NCBI GenBank assembly: GCA_016293925.1
Contig: JAEDCX010000008.1
Coordinates: 1 to 44,322 of the forward strand
Length of the DNA: 44,322 bases
Direction: 5' to 3'
Origin: Lachnospiraceae bacterium
Lineage (GTDB): Bacteria > Bacillota > Clostridia > Lachnospirales > Lachnospiraceae
The notes under the pieces were generated by a model that was not told the DNA's origin, did not search any database, and was given only the letters and a program-made list of their open reading frames with translations. Positions 1-7,703 of the stretch are shown one piece after another. The position numbers and the translations under genes were made by a program. Numbering within the stretch: position 1 is the stretch's first letter; every line of letters starts with the position of its first letter.

Positions 1-6
1 TACCAT
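1..6 (-). CDS. Start of a probable flagellin gene (first two codons only)
   Basis: Only ATG GTA (Met-Val) is inside the window; the gene runs off the left edge. The start is preceded by a very strong Shine-Dalgarno (AAGGAGGAAUG). Upstream lie a sigma-28 type -10 element and a hairpin leader. Flagellins of Lachnospiraceae usually begin Met-Val-Val, as does the second flagellin of this window. In Bacillus subtilis the flagellin gene hag sits beside fliW-csrA and fliD-fliS. The identity is inferred from context and leader only, since no protein sequence is available. Confidence 0.5.
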
Positions 7-10
7 AATA

Positions 11-67
11 CATTCCTCCTTGAATTTTCGGTGGCTTCCTTGCCACTCGGTGCTTTATTATATCGGC
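11..67 (-). promoter_or_regulatory. Sigma-28 -10 element and CsrA-type leader of the left-edge flagellin gene
   Basis: On the minus strand GCCGATAT (60-67) is a perfect sigma-28/SigD -10 box; no good TAAA -35 is visible 15-16 bases upstream. The transcript then holds a hairpin, GUGGC-AAGGAA-GCCAC (31-46), with GGA in the loop, and a second site, CAAGGAGG (about 14-21), over the Shine-Dalgarno. This two-site layout, one in a loop and one blocking ribosome entry, is the known CsrA target layout of the B. subtilis hag leader. CsrA binding here is an inference. Confidence 0.65.
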
Positions 68-83
68 GTTATTGCCGGTATAA

Positions 84-563
84 TCATTGTTTGTTGTCCA
101 TGAGCTGCGGATCGATATAATTCATCCTGCTCATGCTCTTGTAGTAATCGCTGGCTGCCTGGGCGCTTTTCCTGGTAGAATTATAATTCTTGCGGGCATA
201 TGCAAAATACTGTTCAACCGCCTGCTTGTTTCTGGCTTCACCGGTTTCCACGGCAACCCCCAGATCCGTCATCTGCCGGATCAGATCCTGCAATGTATGA
301 ATCTGTTCCTTATACGCTTCTCTGTGATCGTTCAGTTCCTGTTTCACTCTGTCGAAAACACTCTGGAATCCATTATCAATCTGATTGATCTGATCGATCA
401 AAACGGCTTTCTCATCCACAAGACGGTCAAATTCTTCCAATCCCCGGTCGGCTGCCACTGCTTCTGCCTGTTTCTCATTGCATGCAACGATGCGCTCCAA
501 TATGCTGTTCTTCTTCTGAAGCCCTTCAATCAGGACATTCAAATATTTCGAAACATCAGACAT
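84..563 (-). CDS. FliT/FlgN-like flagellar export chaperone
   Basis: A small (159 aa), highly charged, almost entirely helical protein with no signal peptide or membrane segment. It follows fliS by 17 bases and is last before the flagellin gene, the position of fliT in the Bacillus fliD-fliS-fliT operon. The N-terminal two thirds look like the antiparallel helical hairpin of FlgN/FliT chaperones, with a repeating EKxxLIDQI-type heptad pattern around residues 40-75. The tail (MNYIDPQLMDNKQ) is short and polar. FliT-type proteins keep FliD or other late substrates unfolded for export. Sequence similarity is weak in this family, so FliT versus a second FlgN-like protein cannot be settled here. 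The start has an AGAGG Shine-Dalgarno six bases upstream. Confidence 0.55.
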   Translation of the reverse strand: MSDVSKYLNVLIEGLQKKNSILERIVACNEKQAEAVAADRGLEEFDRLVDEKAVLIDQINQIDNGFQSVFDRVKQELNDHREAYKEQIHTLQDLIRQMTDLGVAVETGEARNKQAVEQYFAYARKNYNSTRKSAQAASDYYKSMSRMNYIDPQLMDNKQ

Positions 564-580
564 GATAACCTCTCATCTAT

Positions 581-964
581 CTACGCCGGGCCAACCTTCG
601 CAAGACGCATTACTTCTTTCCAGGTGTCCCGCATGGTTCTCAAATGCTCCAATACTTCTTCCAGAATCGTCTTATCCTTCGTCAGATTCGCATCATGTAA
701 CCTTCTGATAAGATAAGTATACACCGCATCGAAATCTGCTGCAACCGGATAATTACGATTCAGGGTAATCTGGAACTCCTGTATGATACGTTCTGTTTTC
801 ATAATATTGTTATGTGCCTTCTGAATATCCTTCTGTTCAACACCCATAATGGCGATGTTGCAGAATTTAATTGCTCCCTCATACAACATCAAAGTAAGTT
901 CGGCCGGAGAGGCTGTCAATATTCTGTTTGTGTTATATTGGCTATACGCATTTGGCAATGCCAT
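581..964 (-). CDS. fliS: Flagellar export chaperone FliS
   Basis: A 127-residue protein with the typical FliS opening: NAYSQYNTNRI, then TASPAELTLMLYEGAIKFC, the most conserved part of the family. FliS is a cytosolic four-helix chaperone that binds the C-terminal helix of flagellin and keeps it from polymerising before export; in Bacillus it also binds FliW-free flagellin complexes. The gene lies 38 bases after fliD and 17 bases before the FliT/FlgN-like gene. The start is well placed, with GGAGGAATGAGTT immediately upstream. Length and motifs match the family throughout; nothing odd was seen. Confidence 0.96.
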   Translation of the reverse strand: MALPNAYSQYNTNRILTASPAELTLMLYEGAIKFCNIAIMGVEQKDIQKAHNNIMKTERIIQEFQITLNRNYPVAADFDAVYTYLIRRLHDANLTKDKTILEEVLEHLRTMRDTWKEVMRLAKVGPA

Positions 965-1002
965 AACTCATTCCTCCTATATCGTCAGGCGTCATCATTG
1001 CA

Positions 1003-3414
1003 TCATCCCATTCCCAGCATGCTTGACAGGGAAGACTGTTGAGAATTCAGTTTACCGATTGCTGTTTCCATAGCAGAAAACTGCTTGTAATACTTGTCCT
1101 CAATAGCATTCAGCTTTTTCTGTGCTTCGTCAATCTTCGTCTTATAATCCGAGATATCTGTCTTCATCTTCTTGTCTTCGTACACTGTATAGATGGAACT
1201 GTATTCCGTAGTCTTCATCTTGACAGTCAGATCGTCGTACACTTTATTGGCAAGCTGTGAGAAGAAGGAAGAAACCACATCCGGATCGCTTGCAATCATT
1301 TTCTTCAGCTTATCCGTGTTGCCACTTGTGATTCCGTCATCGGGATCTCCATCAATGTGATACATACCTCGCTCGTTTTCTTCGGAATTGAAATATCCCA
1401 GTGTCTCAATTCCGAAGCTTGAAAGCGTATACTTCTGCCCGTTAATCTCAAAAGTGGAAAGCATGTTGGATTTCACCGAAGAAATCACACTACCCAAGTC
1501 ACTGTCCTGACGCAGAAGCGCATCCTTAACTTTCTTCTCCCACTCTTCGATTTCCTTATCGGACATCGCTTCCTTCTCATCGTCTGTCAGAGGCTCATAT
1601 CCCTTGGCAGAGGGAGCGTTATATGCCGAATCAAGTTCCTTAATCATTGCATTATACTCTTTCAGGAAATCCTTGATCATGTTATATACGCCGGTAATGT
1701 CATCTTCGGTATTGACGGATACCTCTTCGTAAATCGGCTTTTTAATCGCATTCCCTTCAGCATCCGTATCGTCTTCATATCCAGAGATACCGCTTACCTG
1801 CTTTGCGGTAATGGTAAGACCGTTGATCGTAAAACTGTTGGATGTGGATTCAAACTCCGCACCGTTCAGGATGATTCTGGCATCCTGGCCTTTCACACGG
1901 ACTGCAGATGAGGATGTAATGCTGCCGGCATTGCTAAGTGCCTCGTTTGCAGTTTTTACCCGATCAAGCATCTCCTGTCTGGACTGCTCGATAATGTTGT
2001 AAGAAGGCGTGTCTGCAAGCTTATACTCATCCACAGCTCCACCCTTCAGTGTTTCATAGGTGGTTGCAAATGTTTCTGCCGCGCTGATAACCTCGTTGTT
2101 TTTCTCTATTGCCGCATTCATCTCTTCCGTTCTGTCTGCTTCGGGAATAGAACTGTAATACTCATTCAGAGCCAGTGCAGTATCATGCATCTTGCTGTAT
2201 GTATCATACGTCTTCGTCTGGAGTTCCATGACGGAAGCTTCCAGATCGGATACTTTTTTCACTGCTGCCACATCAGCCTTCGCGGCGGTCAGTTCCTCTT
2301 TCAGAGAAGTCTGTTCCTCCAGAAGAGCTTCTTTATCGAGACTCGCCAGTTCGTACTTGCTTTCCAGTTCTGTCAGCCTGGTTTTCTGTTCTTCCGTCAA
2401 CTCAGCGGAATCTTTGGATGCCAGATCTATATACTCCAGTTTCTCACTGTTCTCGGTCATTGCCTTCTGGGCATCCTCAAGACGGGCTGCGGCGTTTGTC
2501 CTTTTCTCCTCCAGTGTGTCCCCGGAAACAGCAGCGTATTTCTCATCTTCTCTTGCTTTATCCAGTTCTTCCTGTTTGTCTGCAACAGACTTCTGTGTAT
2601 CATTGATTGTTTTCTGCAGGGCTGTCAGAGAATTCTGAAGGTTATTTGCCTTCGCCACTGCATAAGAGGCAATCTTACCGTCTGCCTCCAGGTTCGCAAG
2701 GATCGTACTGTCGTCTGCATCATAGTAATTCTTCAGAGACTGATACTCTTTATTGCCGGTAATATCGTCGTTCGTGAGCAGACCCAGAGACGATAATGCT
2801 TTCAGACCGTCTGCGTTCGCAGCAGTGATCTCAAAATCATTCCCTTCACCGCTTTTTGCCGTATTCACAAAAATTCTCTGATTGGCAGCATCAAAGCTGG
2901 CATTCACACCGGATTCATTCAATTTGGAAACAAACTGTGATACGGTGGTCTCTCCATCAATGCTGAAGGATTTTACCTTGTTTCCTACCTTCACATCAAT
3001 GGTAGCAGTTCCGTCAATGCCGGCTCCCAGTGCCTCATTCAGCTTGGAACCTGAATTGACACTCTTATCTTCACTCAGCTTACCACCGGTGAGATAACCT
3101 GCTTTTGCAAGCTGTGTCACTACCAGAGACTGGCTTCCGTTTACTGCATTGTCTCCTGCTACAACGGATGCGACATTCTCATTGGAAACCTTGGTGGCTT
3201 TTTTCTTGAAAGAAGACTGGAAACGAAGATTGCTCAGCTGCTTACTATAAAAGTTGTAAATCTTACTGTTGGTTGTCTTCCAGGCATCCTGCTTCCATTC
3301 CAGTTTTGTCTTGGATTTTTTCAATGTATTCAGTTTATCGCTCTTCGCCTTGATCAATTCTTTGATAATGGAATCTGTATCGAGGCCGGAGTTCATTCCT
3401 GTAATTCGAATCAT
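1003..3414 (-). CDS. fliD: Flagellar hook-associated protein 2 (filament cap, FliD)
   Basis: FliD forms the pentameric cap that guides flagellin assembly at the filament tip. The N-terminus (IRITGMNSGLDTDSIIKEL) is a textbook FliD_N motif, and the C-terminal region around residues 560-800 carries the FliD_C helices ending in QSSLSSMLGMG. At 803 aa it is much longer than the 450-500 aa enteric protein. The extra length is largely a helical, Glu/Lys/Gln-rich segment at about residues 255-420 with heptad repeats, predicted by eye as a long coiled coil in the variable middle domain. It lies between flaG and fliS as usual. The start has an AGAGG Shine-Dalgarno. Confidence 0.96.
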   Translation of the reverse strand: MIRITGMNSGLDTDSIIKELIKAKSDKLNTLKKSKTKLEWKQDAWKTTNSKIYNFYSKQLSNLRFQSSFKKKATKVSNENVASVVAGDNAVNGSQSLVVTQLAKAGYLTGGKLSEDKSVNSGSKLNEALGAGIDGTATIDVKVGNKVKSFSIDGETTVSQFVSKLNESGVNASFDAANQRIFVNTAKSGEGNDFEITAANADGLKALSSLGLLTNDDITGNKEYQSLKNYYDADDSTILANLEADGKIASYAVAKANNLQNSLTALQKTINDTQKSVADKQEELDKAREDEKYAAVSGDTLEEKRTNAAARLEDAQKAMTENSEKLEYIDLASKDSAELTEEQKTRLTELESKYELASLDKEALLEEQTSLKEELTAAKADVAAVKKVSDLEASVMELQTKTYDTYSKMHDTALALNEYYSSIPEADRTEEMNAAIEKNNEVISAAETFATTYETLKGGAVDEYKLADTPSYNIIEQSRQEMLDRVKTANEALSNAGSITSSSAVRVKGQDARIILNGAEFESTSNSFTINGLTITAKQVSGISGYEDDTDAEGNAIKKPIYEEVSVNTEDDITGVYNMIKDFLKEYNAMIKELDSAYNAPSAKGYEPLTDDEKEAMSDKEIEEWEKKVKDALLRQDSDLGSVISSVKSNMLSTFEINGQKYTLSSFGIETLGYFNSEENERGMYHIDGDPDDGITSGNTDKLKKMIASDPDVVSSFFSQLANKVYDDLTVKMKTTEYSSIYTVYEDKKMKTDISDYKTKIDEAQKKLNAIEDKYYKQFSAMETAIGKLNSQQSSLSSMLGMG

Positions 3415-3458
3415 ATCGCTACCTCTCTATCTGCCCAAACGAAACATTTCCCGACAGA

Positions 3459-3884
3459 TTATCTCTTCTCGTCCACCATAAGACCTGCAAGTTCCCAGGC
3501 TTTCGCAATCATATCCAGCGTTTTCTCTGCCGGCACTTCCTTGATCACTTCCTTGGTCTCTTTGTCAACGATCTTCACGGTAATTCTGTTTGTAGCTTCA
3601 TGAATACCAAACTGAACGGTTGAGTTGTTTGCCTTCTTATTGATCATCTCAATCGCAGATTTCATCTGTTCGTAGCTGGGCTGCTGCCCTGCCGCATCTC
3701 CGCCTGCCCCATTTCCCTTTTCTCCGGACGGCGTAATCTTCGCGGTCGTGGCATCAATTGTCTGTGTGGTTACATTCGCAGCTTCATCCGTGAAATCTGC
3801 GGCTTCCTTAACCGGTGTTACCGGCTGTGATGGAATTGACTGAGCCTGATAGCTCATTGCTCCATTGATTGATTCTAATGCCAT
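3459..3884 (-). CDS. flaG: Flagellar protein FlaG
   Basis: A 141-residue protein. The N-terminal half (to about residue 65) is low-complexity, rich in Thr, Ala, Pro and Gln. The C-terminal 70 residues form the FlaG domain, with an amphipathic helix (QMKSAIEMINKKANN) then VQFGIHEATNRITVKIVDKETKEVIKEVP-type strands. FlaG affects filament length and is usually placed beside fliD. The start was set to the ATG at 3884, seven bases after GGAGGU; a GTG at 3893 overlaps that Shine-Dalgarno and is less likely. It is first in the flaG-fliD-fliS-chaperone unit, behind its own sigma-28 promoter and a CsrA-like leader. Confidence 0.9.
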   Translation of the reverse strand: MALESINGAMSYQAQSIPSQPVTPVKEAADFTDEAANVTTQTIDATTAKITPSGEKGNGAGGDAAGQQPSYEQMKSAIEMINKKANNSTVQFGIHEATNRITVKIVDKETKEVIKEVPAEKTLDMIAKAWELAGLMVDEKR

Positions 3885-3891
3885 ACTATGC

Positions 3892-3993
3892 ACCTCCGTG
3901 TGACTTTAAAAAATACATGTCATTTTCCGGTTCCGTGACCGGGTTTATTATCTTTTCTGTCTGGTATATCGGCACTTGCGTTCCAAATCTTTA
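3892..3993 (-). promoter_or_regulatory. Sigma-28 promoter and CsrA-type leader of flaG-fliD-fliS
   Basis: The minus strand carries TAAA (3990-3993), 16 bases, then GCCGATAT (3966-3973), a near-perfect SigD/FliA promoter. The leader folds into CCGGU-CACGGA-ACCGG (3927-3942), exposing GGA in the loop. It then has ACACGGAGGU (3892-3901), an exact match to the CsrA core consensus ACANGGANGU, overlapping the ribosome site of flaG. The promoter is seen directly; CsrA control is inferred from the consensus and from csrA and fliW lying just upstream. Confidence 0.75.
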
Positions 3994-4022
3994 TAGAATA
4001 ACATTCCAATTCAGATACTTTT

Positions 4023-5195
4023 TCATGAAAATATGGTCTGAAGCGCCTTTTCATAAGTAAATTCCGAACATACAATCCGATGTCCTTCCGCCGCAATGGC
4101 TTCCCGTTCCTCCTCATGCCGCAGATAGTAATGGACCTTCTCAAACAAGTCCTCATAGCTTTCATACCATACGATAGACTTACCGTTTTCAAAATACATC
4201 GGCAATTCCGTCTGGTAATTCGTCAGGCAGAAGCCTCCGGCACCAAGGATGTCAATGACCCTCAGCGGAATTCCGGATTCAATGCTGCGCAGGGATATAT
4301 TCAGGTTAATCTTACTGGTTGCGAAGACATTCGGCATTTCATTCACGTAATCCGCATATCCGCAGTATCGAACCGGAAGACCCGGGCTCTCCTTGGCAGC
4401 ATAATGATCCACCTTATAAAACTCTCCCAGTACCGTAAGCAGTCTGCGCCGTTCCGTGACTGTAATTTTCTTCTGAATCATGCTGACAAGAATGTCCTTA
4501 CCGCAATCTCTGTAATCCGGACCCATATCGATTTTTACCTTGGAGAGGATGGTATTGCATATGTCCTCCCGCAGCATGGCCCGCACCAGATCCATACCAT
4601 AGATCTGCGACTGAGCCTCCATGGTTGCATCCAGATATCCGGTAATATATTCCGGCAGTTCTCCTATCTGATCGTAGAAGTTATACTCATCGTCATACAT
4701 ATTTCCAAGAAACGTTATTTCATGCTCATATGCGTTCCGGTCCTGTGCCTCCCTTTTGTCCCTGTAATCCCGAATCTGTTTTCGGACCCGGTCCGTATTG
4801 CAGGCAAGCGGCAGATAATGAATCGTTTCAACGCCCAACCCGGCATATCTTTCATAAAGTGCATAATCAAACACATAAACATGGTTGCACGAGTTGTTCA
4901 GGGTAAGCGACTGCAACGTCAGATGCGGACTGTCGTAACACCAGCTGTAATAATCCATGTGGAGTTGTAGGGCAACTCTGGATAAATCCGGGAAATAATT
5001 AAAGGTGAAGATGCAATCTGCCTTCTCTCTTTCACATTCTTCTGCAATCTGCTCCATAAAAAAAGCATCATGATCATACTGCACTCGTTTTGCACAGGAT
5101 ACATACACTTGACATCCTGCCCGTCTCAGCGCATCAATGCAATCCGCAGCACAGCTCTCTCCCCAGGTGTAATAGAGAATATTGTGTTTCTCCAT
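4023..5195 (-). CDS. CgeB/DUF3880-type glycosyltransferase in the flagellar operon
   Basis: A 390-residue cytosolic protein without membrane segments. The N-terminal part (about 1-200) resembles the DUF3880 domain often seen before CgeB-type glycosyltransferases: ILYYTWGESCAADCIDALRRAGC, then a YYSWCYDSPHLTL stretch. The C-terminal part (about 240-390) resembles a GT-B donor-binding half, with VRYCGYADY, then INLNISLRSIESGIPLRVIDILGAGGFCLTNYQTELPMYF and a final helix. Proteins of this kind are encoded in flagellar clusters of Clostridia and are suspected of glycosylating flagellin; the sugar and acceptor are unknown. It is 102 bases after csrA and ends just before the flaG promoter. GAGGGGGA precedes the start. 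It could act on another surface protein. Confidence 0.75.
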   Translation of the reverse strand: MEKHNILYYTWGESCAADCIDALRRAGCQVYVSCAKRVQYDHDAFFMEQIAEECEREKADCIFTFNYFPDLSRVALQLHMDYYSWCYDSPHLTLQSLTLNNSCNHVYVFDYALYERYAGLGVETIHYLPLACNTDRVRKQIRDYRDKREAQDRNAYEHEITFLGNMYDDEYNFYDQIGELPEYITGYLDATMEAQSQIYGMDLVRAMLREDICNTILSKVKIDMGPDYRDCGKDILVSMIQKKITVTERRRLLTVLGEFYKVDHYAAKESPGLPVRYCGYADYVNEMPNVFATSKINLNISLRSIESGIPLRVIDILGAGGFCLTNYQTELPMYFENGKSIVWYESYEDLFEKVHYYLRHEEEREAIAAEGHRIVCSEFTYEKALQTIFS

Positions 5196-5240
5196 AGTCG
5201 ATGTCCCCCTCGTTTCCCGTTCCCATCGTACAATTCAACA

Positions 5241-5276
5241 AAGCCGGTTCAATGGGGAAGCCCATCAAGCCGGCTC
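5241..5276 (-). terminator. Stem-loop between csrA and the glycosyltransferase gene
   Basis: The minus-strand transcript can pair AGCCGG (5270-5275) with CCGGCU (5242-5247) around an inner GAUGGG-CUUC-CCCAUU hairpin. Only a weak U-run (UUUGUUG) follows. It may attenuate transcription or protect the csrA end; it is not a strong intrinsic terminator. Confidence 0.4.
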
Positions 5277-5297
5277 AAATCGCATATGCAATGCTTC

Positions 5298-5522
5298 TTA
5301 CAATCCGCCCAGAAGATCATTCAGCGCCTGGGTGGAGTCGGTTGTCATGGCCGCCTCATTCGCAGCCTGAATCTGGATATAGACCTCTTTCCGGTATACC
5401 GGTACTTCCTTGGGTGCGCTGATGCCTAATTTGACCTGTTCACCTTTGACCTCTAACACAGTGATCTCAATGTTATTGTTGATCACAAGAGCCTCATTTT
5501 TCTTTCTTGATAGAGCCAGCAT
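5298..5522 (-). CDS. csrA: Translational regulator CsrA
   Basis: A 74-residue RNA-binding protein that dimerises through five beta strands and binds GGA motifs in leader hairpins, blocking ribosome access. The sequence starts MLALSRKKNEALVI and keeps the residues that line the RNA site (Leu4 and Arg44 in the family numbering). It also keeps Asn55 and a C-terminal helix extension typical of FliW-regulated CsrA of Gram-positives. The start was set to the ATG at 5522, eight bases after GGGAGG; the upstream in-frame GTG overlaps that site. The ATG follows the fliW stop by one base, so the two are probably translationally coupled. Likely targets in this window are the flagellin and flaG leaders. 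Confidence 0.97.
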   Translation of the reverse strand: MLALSRKKNEALVINNNIEITVLEVKGEQVKLGISAPKEVPVYRKEVYIQIQAANEAAMTTDSTQALNDLLGGL

Positions 5523-5523
5523 A

Positions 5524-6009
5524 TCAGACACCTCCCTGTTCAGATACTTTTCCCTCTGCTTTTCTCATCTGCAGGATATCATAAATCGGGAATTTCACTT
5601 TATACTCATCACCGTCCACGATCAGCTGTGCCGCTGCCCTGTTGCACCCGTTGATTACAATCGGTGCTTTCAGATTCACGGTGATATCCTTGATATCTTT
5701 GGGAACCGTAACCGTAACCAGAACCAGCATCGCATCCGGGTTCATCTCACCCAGCGGTTTCAGCAATTCATCATCAACCTGCGGATTGTACGACGGATCC
5801 ACCACAAGCGGATCCATGACCGGCATGGCAAAATCTCCTCTGTTCATGGACTGAAGCCAACGGATACTGCCTCCGTTACTTCCCCGATCTTCATTGTAGA
5901 TCAATGCGAACTCCCGCAATTCAGGGAAACCGATGATCCCCTTATCAAATACGATGATCTTGTCATCCGCAATCTCAATTTCACCAAAATTCTTCGTCAT
6001 TGCTCTCAT
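5524..6009 (-). CDS. fliW: Flagellar assembly factor FliW
   Basis: FliW (161 aa) binds either flagellin or CsrA. When flagellin leaves the cell, freed FliW sequesters CsrA and lets flagellin mRNA be translated. The family signature is present: GEIEIADDKIIVFDKGIIGFPELREFALI near the N-terminus, then FAMPVMDPLVVDPSYNPQV and a KAPIVINGCNRAAAQLIV stretch near residues 113-130. The start at 6009 was preferred to an internal Met (6000) because GGGAG lies seven bases upstream. It sits between flgL and csrA, the Bacillus gene order, and its stop codon almost touches the csrA start. Confidence 0.96.
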   Translation of the reverse strand: MRAMTKNFGEIEIADDKIIVFDKGIIGFPELREFALIYNEDRGSNGGSIRWLQSMNRGDFAMPVMDPLVVDPSYNPQVDDELLKPLGEMNPDAMLVLVTVTVPKDIKDITVNLKAPIVINGCNRAAAQLIVDGDEYKVKFPIYDILQMRKAEGKVSEQGGV

Positions 6010-6069
6010 AAGTCATCTCCCTTTTCATCGAATCCGTTTTGCTTCCCGCAAGGCAGGAATCGGAATTCA

Positions 6070-7602
6070 TTAGATGTAATTCAGTAACGTTGTCTGGCTG
6101 ATCTTACTGGTTGCCATCAATGCCGCCTCATATGCAAGCTTTGCACCTGCAAGTTCGATTGCAACCTCTGTTTCATCACAATCTTCATTCTCACTGACCA
6201 GATTATCCATTGTCAGCTGTTGATCGGACAGTCTGTTCTGGATCAGAGCCAGTCTGCTCTCTCTGCTGCCGCAGTTGGTGCTTGCAAGACTTGTCCTGTC
6301 AATAAATCCCTGTACCGTTGTCTTCGCGGCATCAAACATCTGCTGTACCTTGTCTCTCTGTAAGGTCTGTGCTTTTTTCGCTGCGGCGAGTTTATCCTCC
6401 GCGATCCTTCGATCACCGGCACCGAGATTCCCTTCTTCTATCATCTTATCCAGACTGTTAACAATAGCATCCAGTGAAGCCAGTGTCTCTGTGGCTGACA
6501 TCAGATCCTCTGCCAGGCGTCCGATATCATGATTGAAACATTCGTCGGCAAAAGTATTGATCTGGATGGACTGTCCTGTTCCGGTGGCATATTCGATAAC
6601 CTGCCGGCCTCCGCCGGTCAGATATTCCGGGTTATAGTTGATTACTTTTCCATCCGCATCCTCGGAGGTACAGGCGAAATAATGTTCCGGGCGAAGATCC
6701 CCTTCCTTCCATTCCTTTTTCACATATTCCACCCTGAACTCGCCCTCGTCCACTCCGGTGGTCATCGGATCATCCCTTGTATCCATCAGCTTGCTGTAAT
6801 AATCCTCACCCAACAGCAATTCTCCGGTTTCCGGAATATAACAGATGTCTCCTGCCGCAAGATTATGGTACGGATCCGATACGGTAGATAACGATACGGA
6901 CGGAACATTTACCACGTTCTGAGCGCCCGTCGCCGGATCGTAATATGTCAGTTTGAGTCCTTCCGTCGGATCAACATTCCCGTATGCCAGCTGAATCCGA
7001 TGCACCTGCTCGGTCTCAATATCCTGTTCTTCGGCATTGAGTGTAGCATATGTCTCCGTTGTATACTTCAGAATATCATCGGTATATACATGGTCCATGG
7101 TTTGTAGTGCGCTTTTATCAAGCTGTTCGGTAATGGAATATTTCAGGGTTGTATCTTCCTGAAACGATAACGGTACATCCGTGCGGTAACCACTGAAAAT
7201 GAATCTCCCCGCATAATCCGCATCGCCGGAGTCATAGATCTCATCCGCCAGGGACTTGATATATGTGGCAATTGTCTGCCGTTCGGAGGTTGCCATGGTG
7301 TCGGCGGAACCCTTCCCCACCTGCTCCAGCATATCCATCAGAACCTCGGATACCGTATGAAGAGAGGAATCCGTCACCTTCATCCATGCTTCCGCGTCTT
7401 CCGTATTCCTGTCATAGTACTGGTCAATCTTCGTAGATTCGGTACGCAGCCGCAATGCACGGATTGCCACCACCGGATCATCGGAAGGTTTCGTAATCTT
7501 CTTGCCTGTAGCCATCATGGTATTCAATTGATCCTGAGACACTTTCACTCTGTTAATATTGGTCAGAGAATTATTGGTCATAATTCGGTTTGTAATACGC
7601 AT
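6070..7602 (-). CDS. flgL: Flagellar hook-filament junction protein FlgL (HAP3)
   Basis: FlgL forms the outer ring of the junction between hook and filament. The protein (510 aa) has flagellin-like coiled-coil ends: MRITNRIMTNNSLTNINRVKVSQDQLNTMMATGKKITKPSDDP at the N-terminus and ELAGAKLAYEAALMATSKISQTTLLNYI at the C-terminus. The FSGYRT motif near residues 135-142 is typical of FlgL. The middle (about 180-370) is variable and rich in Asp, Glu, Tyr and Thr. It is longer than enteric FlgL (about 317 aa), due to this middle domain. A GGGAGG Shine-Dalgarno lies upstream. It follows the two flgK genes and precedes fliW. Confidence 0.95.
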   Translation of the reverse strand: MRITNRIMTNNSLTNINRVKVSQDQLNTMMATGKKITKPSDDPVVAIRALRLRTESTKIDQYYDRNTEDAEAWMKVTDSSLHTVSEVLMDMLEQVGKGSADTMATSERQTIATYIKSLADEIYDSGDADYAGRFIFSGYRTDVPLSFQEDTTLKYSITEQLDKSALQTMDHVYTDDILKYTTETYATLNAEEQDIETEQVHRIQLAYGNVDPTEGLKLTYYDPATGAQNVVNVPSVSLSTVSDPYHNLAAGDICYIPETGELLLGEDYYSKLMDTRDDPMTTGVDEGEFRVEYVKKEWKEGDLRPEHYFACTSEDADGKVINYNPEYLTGGGRQVIEYATGTGQSIQINTFADECFNHDIGRLAEDLMSATETLASLDAIVNSLDKMIEEGNLGAGDRRIAEDKLAAAKKAQTLQRDKVQQMFDAAKTTVQGFIDRTSLASTNCGSRESRLALIQNRLSDQQLTMDNLVSENEDCDETEVAIELAGAKLAYEAALMATSKISQTTLLNYI

Positions 7603-7703
7603 TGTGTGCTACCTCCCTTCCAGTATATTCACGCCTCCCCCCAACCCCAGGTCCGGTACTGTCAGCGCAAATCTGTTATATGAATGTAAATCATCCTGCT
7701 CTT

